A stretch of 64,000 nucleotides of DNA, from assembly GCF_037975245.1 (NCBI RefSeq), contig NC_092572.1, forward strand, positions 27,947,989 through 28,011,988, in the 5' to 3' direction. The stretch is from Apostichopus japonicus (taxonomy: Eukaryota; Echinodermata; Holothuroidea; Aspidochirotida; Stichopodidae). Position numbers and translations under genes: made by a program. Shown one piece after another: positions 1 through 12,000 of this stretch. The notes under the pieces were generated by a model, which saw only the letters and a program-made list of their open reading frames with translations, was not told the origin of the DNA and did not search any database. How positions within the stretch are numbered: position 1 is the stretch's first letter; the number at the start of each line of letters is the position of its first letter.

Positions 1-1867
1 ACATTAGAGCATGATACAGAATGGCAGACTTAACAAGCGGCTCATAAGACACTAAATTCCAACAGTGGAGTCACTCAAAGGAATTTGTGGATTCCTCTGT
101 CCCCCACCCCCACCCCCCCCCCCCCAATTAAGATAATGGTGACTTGGAAAATCACTGGCAATGACTTGACTATGAAAAAATCCATGACCACACTGCAGAA
201 TAAATCAGAAAAACTCCAATAGTTGTCACTAGCTAGGTGTCTCTCAGATGTGATGAAAATAATAAATAACGCTTCTCCAAGGTACAAATTTGAAACTCCT
301 TTGCATGCGTGCAGACCCAGAACAAGCAAATCAAAAACACTTTGACACAAACAATTGGTGACAAGTTGTGAGTCACCACCCAACTGACGTGTGTAGCACT
401 CTCAATATATACGCAATGCATGACCTAGTTGCACATGGCACCATGTAGCCCTTGCACATAACTACAAGGAATGGCAGTGTGCCACGCACAATGCTCATGT
501 GATTTGTTTAAAAATGTTTGCAATTTCCTCGTTCTGGGCGCATGTTTTCGTCTTGCATGATTGCAGACAAAGCGACCACTAATGGAGTTTACACCTATAG
601 ATATCTTTGTAGTGTGGAATTTGGTGCACATCCCCATCTGTCACACATACAAATGGCATACAGCATATTCAATATAAGCACAATAAGACTTGTGACATCT
701 TACTTTGGGTGCTGGAGTACAGATTTATATGGAATAACCTGATTGATTGAGCAACTTGGGAAAATATGTCCTAGAAACAAGCACTAGAAGAACCTGACAA
801 TGCAAAGTCATTATCTTTTGAAACTTGACAACAGCAGTGTCATAAGTGGAAAATCTCTGTCACTTAAAAGAGTAAAGGTCAAATCCTGTTACAGTTAGTG
901 ACATATAGGAATGCCACTCGTCGAAGATATTGTGGTCAAAAATTTAAAAAATGATATGAGAGTCATATTGTAAGCAGGTAGTAGATCTGTCATATTGTTG
1001 CTCCTAATTTCATTTCGGCAATTTAAGACTTAACGTTGTCTGTCACCAGGATGTCAGATATTATGAGTGCTGAATGTTTTGTCTCTCTGACATATAGAAC
1101 TGGGACCTCATAGTAGATTTCAGAAATGGTGACCACTATGGTAAAATTATCAGTGAAGCCCTAAGTATGAAATGGACCCCATTCCTAACCCATTTAACAA
1201 TAAAATTTCATTTGAATGCTGCAATTCCACCCTTCCTCAACATTAATGTGTAACCTTCTGAAAGGGTGGTATAAATCTGTAATTATTTGTTTTGGATAAG
1301 TGAAGGTAGTACACATAATATGGGGCAACAATCATCTAACTGCAAGTTTTCACCTATTCTGTCATTGGTCAAGCTATATACAGCTGTAATATTTTTACTA
1401 CTATCTACCTAAAATGACCTTTGAACTTTGAACAAAAAAAAGTGTTTTGGACTCAATAAGTATATTTATGCATTCCATTTTGAGTAGAGAGCTTACACAA
1501 GTTTTCAGACTTTAACCTCTGTTGACCTCAAATGGCATTTGAACTAAAAAAACAAAATGTGTCCTCTCTCAATAACATGCATCATTGTGCTACATATGGA
1601 TTCATCCAACTTCTACTTTGTGAGTTGTTTACAAGGCTTTTGGACTTTGACTTTGGCAAGGAATCATGGAATCAAAAAAAAAAAAAAATAACAATTGTCA
1701 AATGGTGCATTCAGAGGCATACTCAGGCTTTAACTTAAGTCCTCATAAATAGCTCAAAATGGAAGGTTGGGGTAACAAAAAATTACAAATTCAAAATTTC
1801 TTCCCACTGTTTGTGTATGGGCCTGAACCTTTATGGGAGGGATAGAAATCATAGTTATGTATTCTAA
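1..1867. other. No gene recognised
   Basis: AT-rich sequence with a poly-C run at about 102-126 and short open frames that look random. More 3' exons of the minus-strand NLR gene may lie here, but I could not place one. Confidence 0.6.
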
Positions 1868-2690
1868 TACTCAGCCCTGTTCTAGCATAGTTTGTGTACT
1901 CCTACTCAGTCCTGTTCTAGCATAGTTATGTGTTCTCATACTCAGCCCTGTTCTAGCATAGTAATGTGTACTCATACTCAGCCCTGTTATGGCATAGTTA
2001 TGTGTACTCATACTCAGCCCTGTTCTAGCATAGTTATGTGTTCTCATACTCAGCCATGTTCTAGCATAGGTATGTGTACTTATACCCAGCCTTGTTCTAG
2101 CATAGTTATGTGTACTCATACTCAGCCCTCTTCTAGCATAGTTATGTGTACTCCTACTCAGTCCTGTTCTAGCATAGTTATGTGTTCTCATACTCAGCCC
2201 TGTTCTAGCATAGTAATGTGTACTCATACTCAGCCCTGTTCTAGCATAGTTATGTGTTCTCATACTCAGCCATGTTCTAGCATAGGTATGTGTACTCATA
2301 CCCAGCCTTGTTCTAGCATAGTTATGTGTACTCATACTCAGCCCTCTTCTAGCATAGTTATGTGTACTCCTACTCAGTCCTGTTCTAGCATAGTTATGTG
2401 TTCTCATACTCAGCCCTGTTCTAGCATAGTAATGTGTACTCATACTCAGCCCTGTTATGGCATAGTTATGTGTACTCATACTCAGCCCTGTTCTAGCATA
2501 GTTATGTGTTCTCATACTCAGCCATGTTCTAGCATAGGTATGTGTACTTATACCCAGCCTTGTTCTAGCATAGTTATGTGTACTCATACTCAGCCCTCTT
2601 CTAGCATAGTTATGTGTACTCATACTCAGCCCTGTTCTAGCATAGCTATGTGTTCTCATACTCAGCCCTGTTCTAGAATAGTTTGTGTAC
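1868..2690. repeat. 36-bp minisatellite with higher-order structure
   Basis: About 22 tandem copies of a 36-bp unit (core CATAGTTATGTGTACTCATA, then a CTCAGCCCTGTTCTAG part). Because 36 is a multiple of three and stops are absent, long frames stay open on both strands. Variant units recur in blocks of 7, 6 and 7 units. It lies just beyond the last placed NLR exon. Confidence 0.97.
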
Positions 2691-2932
2691 CCATACCAGT
2701 TCTCTATTAGTCCCCAAGTTTAAAGATTGTATGACACAGGATTTAATGTATTGATTACAGAATGACAAATCATGTATACCATATATTGTTTATTTACATC
2801 CATTGAAGCATGACGAAGTTCCTTTATATCCAGACTCCTGAGTATCTTGTGTACTACAACATGATACTAAATGATGGATCTGCCAAGCTTTTCTCAAAAA
2901 GGAAAATAAGCTATTAGCTGTTAACACTTTAC
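2691..2932. other. Non-coding, presumed intron
   Basis: Spacer between the minisatellite and the donor of the last placed NLR exon. Nothing recognised. Confidence 0.5.
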
Positions 2933-3049
2933 CCACAAAGTGGCATCTTCAACTGGTGAAGATGCATCAACTCTTGTCTGTTGGGAAAGTCTCACATCTC
3001 TTGGCTGTAATGCTTGAGAACTCCCTGAGAGAGATGTAGCCAGTACTTT
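2933..3049 (-). CDS. NLR gene exon: tail 4, last exon placed
   Basis: A 117-nt exon, acceptor TCTGATCGCAG, donor TGG|GTAAAG, phase 0 to 0. It reads KVLATSLSGSSQALQPRDVR and on to VEDATLW. Because it ends on a donor, at least one more exon lies further left, inside or beyond the window. Confidence 0.65.
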
Positions 3050-6000
3050 CTGCGATCAGAATTAATAATACAAGTTATACAAAACTTCAAAAACAACAAT
3101 TTTTAACTTTTGATCCACCTCCACACATCAATAGTCGTTTTTACAAACAATAAACAATGGACATAATAGTATGAGCTAAAGGAAGGGAATGACAAAACAT
3201 AATATTTATTTGTATAACCAGTGTGTTATACTATATTACCATTTGTTCTTAAACCTCTTAATACATTTAAGAAGTTTGAACTTTTGTCTACATCCTAACA
3301 TCACTGATGATTGTGTACAAACAATGGACACTACACGAACATGATCTAGTTAAGAGTTACAAACAATCATACGACTCATTACCATTAGCTATGAACAGTA
3401 GTAAACCATGCTCAGAAGTCTTTCAAGTTAATATGTTAGTGTAATAATATGTAAAAGTTATTACCTTGCTTCCACCCGTTGCCTCTATTTCCATAGGAAG
3501 TGTGTGGATTGGCATGCTTTGAGCTATTTGCTCTGTAGGCCAAGTTGGTGCAGCTACAAGTTGATTGTCACCTCTGGTTTCTCCTAAATGTAAGCAAATA
3601 GATATGCTGCATATTTAGCCATGTTTGTTCTTTCCTCACAGATATCTCCTGGCGTGAGGTTGGAAACTCCCTGGTTGTGGAAACACTGGTAGCTAAACTA
3701 TTATTAAAGAATATGCTTCAGACAATTGCTTGTCACGTGGTAGTTACTAACAGCCGAACTGTCTTTGAGTGTAAGTGTTGGTCAAGTGGATATGATCAAT
3801 TGCACATTAAAAATCCTCCATTTCTTATATTTGACATAGTTTCTTATACTTTTAATGCATTCCTCAGCTAATCAGAGTAACCACATTTTAAAAATTATTT
3901 GCACAATAACAAAAGTATAATCAAAATGTGATATGTAGTGTATCGTTGTGCACAAGGAATGTTCAATCTCAATGCCACACAGAAATTTGACAATGCAGCT
4001 CTTCTCTCAATGTACAAATGTACTGTATCTGTCTTCAAAATGATCAACAGTAAATATTCATTGAAAAAAGATGGCGATTTTAATATAGTAACCGTTCAAT
4101 TCAACATATTAGTGCTACATACTGGGAATATTTCAATTCTTTATGAATGACATTTTCTATTTTTCACTAAAATAAAGTAATTTTTTAAATGGTAAGGTGA
4201 TACACTCTGTTACATTCCACATTTACCTTGTGGCACCGTTGAAGGGTTACTATGATATTCTGGTATCATGGTATTCTGATGCTGTACATTGGAAACAGTT
4301 GGGACTTCTTGAGAAAAGCTTGGCATTGAATCAGGACTCTGAAATACAAAGATACAATCAGACTTGTTCAATGTCTTCAAACTAGTTTTTAACACTCACG
4401 CCTTGACATGGATTAATTTTTTATTTTTATCTCTTAAAAAAGTTATTTATGAATCATTCAGTATAGACAAGAGCTTAATATGAGTAACTTAAACCAATAA
4501 TGATAAACTGAATTACATTGGTAAAGATGATACAATTTGGTATTGCATGTCGATGAAATGCAACAATATGGAAAGTATGTCTTTACTTTCTTCATTTTCT
4601 ATGAGGAAAACTGGAAATGTCAATGTTGTTAAGTCATCGTGCAGATTATGCAATGTTGTCAATTCCTCAAGCTCCAACATAAGATATATGTTCTGAAATG
4701 ATCTAAACTCCAACATCCAACATTGTCACTGTCACTTGTAATCCGTCCTTTACAGGCTTGCTTTTCTGTTTGCTATTAATATAGTTTTACAGTCAAAATA
4801 ACATTACTTTGGAAGATATGCTGAGATGACAAATATACTGAAATTTACCGTCACTGCAGCTGTAGATTCATTAAAGCGTCTCTTCTTTGAGCGTGGGACA
4901 TCTGCTGACTGTGATGGCACATGACTGCTTGAGAGGGAGGATGCTGATACGTCCTGCAATTTAATACGTTGAAATGAGTTAGACACACATTATGATAATA
5001 TTGACTAGTAAACAGGTAGCTATAATTGGGCTAAAAAGTGAATCCTTACTTTCCACAATTGAGGATATTAAGTGCAGCACTGCAGACAAGATTGAAACGT
5101 GAATTCACAAAATGTTCATACTTTGACTTTCGTGACCTTAAAAGACCTTTCATCGTTCAATTCCTATACTCGAGCAACATTACATAGCAAGTATGAAGCT
5201 CAACCAAACGTTACATTTGGAGTTCAACTGAAAGGATATGTGTACTTACTAAAGCAGATCCACATTCCAGGTACAAAAGTCATGCAAACTATATTACTGA
5301 AGTTTCCCATAATTATTGCCTTAGAATCATATCCATTTGAATAGAGGTGAAAGGTCATTTGAGTTAACCAGAGGTCATCATCATTACTATTATTGTTAAC
5401 TCCAATTATGAATTTTATCCGAGCTTCACTTTTGGAGTTACCATGCTGAAATATTTTTATAATTTGACAAATGGGGACCTCAACTGATCTATTAAATATA
5501 TAACTAGAACAAAATTCCTAAAAATATAACCAGAGGGAAACCCCTCCCAGTGGTTACTTGCCTTTAAATACATTACATATGCAGCACAGGGGGGTTGGCA
5601 AGATAATCCTGGCTGAAGTTCATTTTGCAAGTACCTGAGTTGACCATTAGATCTCCACCTAAAACAGCAAAGACATTCTACTACATATGGGGAAGTCAAA
5701 TCAGGATTCATATCTTCATTGAGACTTGACTTTTAGAACATTTGTAGGGTAGGTTTGACTTCTGTAAACCTTAAATGAGCTTTCACCTATAGCACATTGT
5801 GGAGCAATTTGATTTATCATTTGGTAATGCAGCATGCATATTTGTTCTCTTTTGTACGCAAAGTTCTCAAGATACAGAACTTTGGCACTTCAGCTGACCC
5901 CAAATGACCTTTGACCTACACCCAAAATAGAAGGGTTCTTGAAGTCAGTATTTGAAAGAGAAGTGTTAAATATGAGAGCTACTAAAGTTTCCTATCAGCA

Positions 6001-9000
6001 GATATCGTGTTTACAAGGATTTCAAGTTCTGACCCTGGTGACCTTTATATGAACTGTGACTACTCCAAATTCTCTAAATACTTTACACTACAACGGATAT
6101 CCTACCATGTATACTAAACTTCCTTTGATGATCAGGTTCTGGAGATTTTCACATTTGCCCTTTGCTGACAACAAATGACATTTCACCTCCCTCAAAATCA
6201 TTACGGATCTTGCACTAATTATGGGGAAGACATGGGAATAATATGAGAACTGCAGAAGTTACCTACCTTGACATGTTTCCAAACTAGGGTGTCACATACA
6301 AACAGGCCCTTACACATGCACATGCCAACCTGACAGAATAGGTTTTTTTTGCTTCCAGCAAGGAACCTACAACAGTTTTAGGGTACAATATCTCATTGCC
6401 AGGACACTATGTGTAGGTACAGTATAGGATATCAATATGTGTCAGTTAAAGACCTAATTTCAAGCATGCATAGATCATAGCATAATTACTAGAACAATAC
6501 ATCAGAGCTTTAATGGCTTAATAAATGAAAATATATGTTGTTTTCAATGTATGTGCAAGCACTGAGGTACAGTAGAACATATTCAATAGTTTTATATTGA
6601 AGTACAAGTTCATCTTAACAAAAAAGTCGAATTCACATAGGCAGCTGATAAATGATGTCAAGTGATAATAAACTTAAAGGCAAGATGAATATAAACTGTT
6701 CAAAAACCTTGAAGTCGACAATCAACTCTACTGGATCTTCCTGAGCAGCTTCAAAGACTAAAAAACAAGTTTCTTCTCCAACCTTCTCGAAGAAAAATGA
6801 ACGCCGACAGACCACAGGGGCTGCTACGTATAAATAAGGTATTGTCTGCAGCAAAGTGAAATTAACTGTTAGTCATCTGATGAAGGGCAGGTTTCCTTTT
6901 TTTCGAAATGTGCAATACTCAAGCATTTATTATTCTAAAGTGACAGTTTTGCCTCTGTTGCCCTCAACCAACAATCCCCCTTTTGACTTTGGCAAAGTGA
7001 CTAAATTTTAAAAACTATGAAGTTTCAAACACCATATTCTCTTTGTGTAAAATATAACAAACTGATTTGAGATACTACTGTTTGTCCCCTTCCAGATTAT
7101 GGGAGCCTTTCTGCAAACTATCAAAGTAAATACTTACTTTGGAGATGAAATGGTTAATTTGAGAAAAATGACCTTAGTCCCAACCCCACCTCAAAAGACT
7201 CCAAATATGTGCAGACAATTGTTGTGATTGACAGAAACTATCCACTGCATTACAATAAACTCTTAATGTAGATCAACTTAGTCACTGACTGAATCAAGTC
7301 CTTTCTTAAGAAATAGTTTTGACAATTACCATCCCTTGAAACAAATTTCCATTTAACAGACATCAAACCAGGGAACAGTTTGACCACTGGGCTTGACTTA
7401 TCTACCAAAAATGCTTTGGTACAATGTGAATAATTTTGACCCTGTGGGAAATTATATACTGTAACCAACTTCATGTCTTCTTTCTGTAACATGCACAAAA
7501 TAGGCCCTGATATATTATGCTGTACTTAATATTGTGCCACCTTACAGTGGCATGCAAATGGGGGGGGGGGGGTTCCCCACCTATGATGATAGTCTGGGGA
7601 AGATCACTGTCAGGGATATCACTCAGTCAGTGAATTACCCTTTATGTACATCAGCTGTAATTTCAATTAGGACACCGCACATTACGTTTCTGTGTTAATT
7701 CAGTATCACATACTGTACTCATGCCCCCCCCCCCTTCCCCTCCTTCAAGGGTGAAACTCAAACATGCCTCATCCTTCTTGTTTCTTTATTCCATGTAAGC
7801 AATTAAGTCTATGTCTCGAAGTGAGTCATGTTTTTTCTTCATGAACTTATGAATAATCTGTAAAAAAAAAATTTTTCTCAACAATTGTAAAAGCTTGAAA
7901 GTAGTAAATGGTAACAAAATTATGTGCCTAGCTAGTTTTCCAAGTCAAAAACTTTCCAAAGGGGGAAGGACACCCCTCCCATGAGACACCTCCTAATATC
8001 AGTCAGTAAAGTCTGCCCCCCCCCCACCTTCCAAATTCGGCGCACTGTCACTGAACTGTTTAAATCAAGGTTGCTGAAAATCTGAACAAGCATCTAGGAG
8101 ATATTCAGGTTTGAAGCATGCTTCCGTTTGTTTGCTAAGAGCTTCAATAAAACCTTTGACCTTACATTACTGATTACTGCAACTTGGCTTCATGATATTC
8201 ACGCCAAATGAAGAAGATTCATTTGAAAAATATTTCACTTTTCAGTTAATTATTCCCTGAAACATCCTTTGACCTCTTACCCTTGTAAAACTTTTGTGCC
8301 AACTCATCAACCGACCACTCCATAAACTTTCATCCTGAAGCATTTGAAGGTTTTTATCTTTGGACCCGCCTTAACCCCAAATGACCTTTGACACACTATA
8401 CTTTAGTTGTAAGGATTATGGAGCCCCTGGCAGGGGAAACAACTTGGACATCTTCACAGAATGGTGCTTAATATGCAAGCATTCCGAAGCACACATGAAT
8501 CTTAAACCTGCGTTAATTGTTCAAAAGGAAGAAATCGAAGACCATTACCTTCACTTTTTCCTCTTCTGTATAATTCCAGGACTTTGGCTGTACCTTTTTA
8601 AATATTATCTTCAAAGGCAAGTTTCCCTCTTTCCGGAATAGGAACGTAATTTCTTCCAAAATTTGTAAATTATTCTTCATGGAAAACAAGCAAAGTATTG
8701 ATAAAACAAACAGATATCATCAATACATCCATGTGAAATTAACAGGCTTAGACCTAGTACTTGTGATTCAATCTCTATTAAATGTCATCCCTACTTGATA
8801 TTATTATGACATTGATGCTGGTTGACAAGTTTTTATATGTTATGAGTTAAAAACAGATTTGCCCATATACCCTGAGGCCTAACTATATAGGTAAGCAAAT
8901 AGAGCAGAGGTATTCTATATTGTATCAGACTATTATGTTTGACAACAAGCCGGATGTCTAACATTAGCATTATGTAACAGACTTGTATTCCCGGAGTTTG

Positions 9001-12000
9001 TGTTCATAGATGAGTACATTTTGCCATATTCCTAATCCTCACTGTTCTCACTACATGTACTAATAACTTGGTACTCATGCTTTGTTAGTCAAACACACAT
9101 ATCTATTTCCATATTGATTATGACTGCAATTATTACCCAGATCCTGTATGAATACATTTGCTGCATATATTTTACTTCAAACAACTAACAATATGTTGCA
9201 TACAGTGATTGTACACTTCATTATGGATCATCATTATCATTATGGTTATCATTATCATTATTATTATCATTACAATATGAAGTGAAATCCAAAATCTTGT
9301 CAAAATATGCACTATGACATCCCTTAAATGCTGCTCAAGTGTGAAATCTTGTTATCTACCTGGAGGAAAGTTCTCTAATATTGAGATGTTTTTGCATGCA
9401 CATACTGTGGCTAATTTCACCATTAAAAATGTTTCTCTTTCGGGTAATCAAAAGAGCTCCCCCCCCCAGCCAGCACACACACATACACACCCATTTAATC
9501 AAATCTACTCCCTCTTTCCCAAACATATATCTATATTTATACCAACTGTACTGTAGTGTAGCTATCGATCGATCGATCCTCTACTACTCATTACTTAATT
9601 GAACTTCTGGGGCCGTATCCAGACATGAGCGTGCTATATCAGTATAGGTGACAACTACAACTCGTACACCAAGGCCTTGGAACTCACTGATCTCAAGTCG
9701 CTGACAAATAGGCGAGTTGAACTTTGTACCAATTTCGCCATTGGATGTACTAAGTCCGATAGATATGCCAAGCTGTTCCCTGCTACCCATAACACGCTTG
9801 GCATGTTCTTAAGAAACCCAAAACCCTACCAGGAATTGTTAAGACTAACAGGTACGGAAATAGTGCAATACCATATTTGCGAAGACTTATAAACGAATGA
9901 TTTTGGTGTGTTTTTACATGGTTAGTTGTATTGTTTTGCTTTTTAGCAAGGGAGGAGGGAGGAGGGGGGAGGGGGTGGTATTACTTCTGAATTTCCTTGA
10001 TTGTCTTTATGTATTATTTATTTGAGTGTCTTTTGTTCTTCTACCTTTAGTGTTATTGAGTTACTGTTACATTCCTGTATTTTTTTTTTTTTTTCACTGT
10101 TACTCTTATGTAATTTGGCCTTTGGACCACGATTTGAGATGCAATAAACTAGTACTACTACTACTAGCTTACTATTTGCGTCTTTATAATCTTTTCGGTG
10201 TCATTAACTAGAGATGCTGTCTAATTTTCCAATTACTTGTTTGTTTCATTGTGTTACTCGCTTCTTGTTAAATTGCATTTTCTCAAGGGCGTAGGAACCG
10301 GGGGGGCTGGGGGCTGTCATTAACTAAAGATGCTGTCTAATTTTCCAATTACTTGTTTGTTTCATTGTGTTACTCGCTTCTTGTTAAATTGCATTTTCTC
10401 AAGGGCATAGGAACCGGGGGGGCTGGGGGTGGTGCCCCCCAGTGAAAAATGTGGAGGGGCGGAAGTATCATTCCGCCCCCCCGCTTCGCAAGGCAGAAAA
10501 CCCCTTTTTCATTTCCAAATGAGAAAAATAATCTCATTCGGAGCACCAAATTGCATCTAAGGCCAGGTGAAAATACAAAATTAAGTTTACAAAATGGAGT
10601 GGGTATTGAAGTGTGCTATATTGCACCAAATTGCATATGAGGCGACCTGGAAATGCAAAAATTTCCAAAGGGGAGGGGGACACCCCCTCCCCTTAGACCC
10701 CTCCCCCAGGCCGGTCATCAGTCTTCAGCCCCCCTACTCAAAAGTACCTACTCATGTATGTTACCTGTACTCATACTTGCACTTGGGCATCATAATCATA
10801 CTCATGCAAATTGATATTTGCACTATAAGTGTGGTATGTACTGTAAGTTGGTTTGTGTTTATTATAAATAACATTGCAAATAACTTGAACTTCATGTTAG
10901 TGGCTTCTAATTAACACAATTACATTACAAACAGATGTAGCTGACAATGTATTGCAACAATGGTAATCATTCACTTTGACTCACCGGTCTTTCACCTGGC
11001 AGTTTAGGGTAGAAGCCAACATGTATGGGTATTATTTTAGAAAGTGGGTTCAGGTTACCAGCAGCATAGACTTGGATCTGCTTAAATTCAACAATTGTGC
11101 CATCAATCTCACATGTCTCCCAGGAAAAGCTTTCAATCCAGATTACACAGTTTGTATCATTCAGCTGATACAAAACATTAGGTTTTGGTCTCCACATTGG
11201 CTTAGAACCTGTATCAAAACAAAATATAGCAGAAGCCTGAAAAGTTGACACTGCCATTTCTTATTTTCCCTTTCTTTTCAAGCACACACTTTACAGATAA
11301 TGCAGAAGTTCATAAAGTACTTCCAAGAATCATTTTTGCTTGCAACCCAGTGGTACTTGTAGTGAGTTAAAATTGCACAAAAGTAGCTGCTGAGGACAGA
11401 TATTCATGCTATGGAAGACATGGTTAGGTTTCATTAGGATGGTTGTATTAACATCTTTACATACTGAGTAATATTGTGATGAAATGTTATATTCCTATTA
11501 TTTCTGAAAGTCAACTTTATAACATGTATGGAATGACAGCTGTATTAGCTAGCAACATTAAAATATCAACTGCATATCTTTACTGTAAGAACGGAATTTG
11601 TACAATCATTTTGCAAGCAAATATTTCTTCATGTGAAGACTGTTGCATGCATCAAGAGTATGAAACCTAACACACTGTCAAGTATCTGTTGTGCGTTGAT
11701 AACACTAAAGGCAACATAGACACCAATATAGTCTTGGTAGGTGTGCCAGATGCTGCATACCAGGAATGAACAATACATCCAGTATACATATACTGTGGGT
11801 GTGGTGTCTCTTCCATGTCTGCTTAGTCAGAGTTCCTACACTACATATATAAAGTACCTTTAGCATGGTGACTGCTGTACACCATGGCTTTACGTTCACC
11901 AGTTTTCTTCAACTGCAGACAGTGAGGCAGGGTGAGTTTTGCTAACTGATGTAACTTCAGATTATCAGGAAGAAGTTCCACTACTACTGTTGAGTTACTG

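Larger units (their letters stand above)
5700..9580. repeat. Intronic dispersed repeats of the TGACCTTTGACC family
   Basis: Apart from the exons at 6.7-6.85 and 7.33-7.44 kb, this stretch carries old copies of a dispersed repeat marked by phrases such as CAAATGACCTTTGACC (5903 and 8380). A terminal segment near 6310-6365 has the AAGGAACC end seen in other copies. Poly-G or poly-C runs occur at 7560, 7724 and 8016. Confidence 0.55.

Noticed and set aside
1871-2710. Long open frames of more than 260 codons on both strands
   Set aside because: They are the 36-bp minisatellite read in frame; both strands are open and the peptide is the repeat itself.
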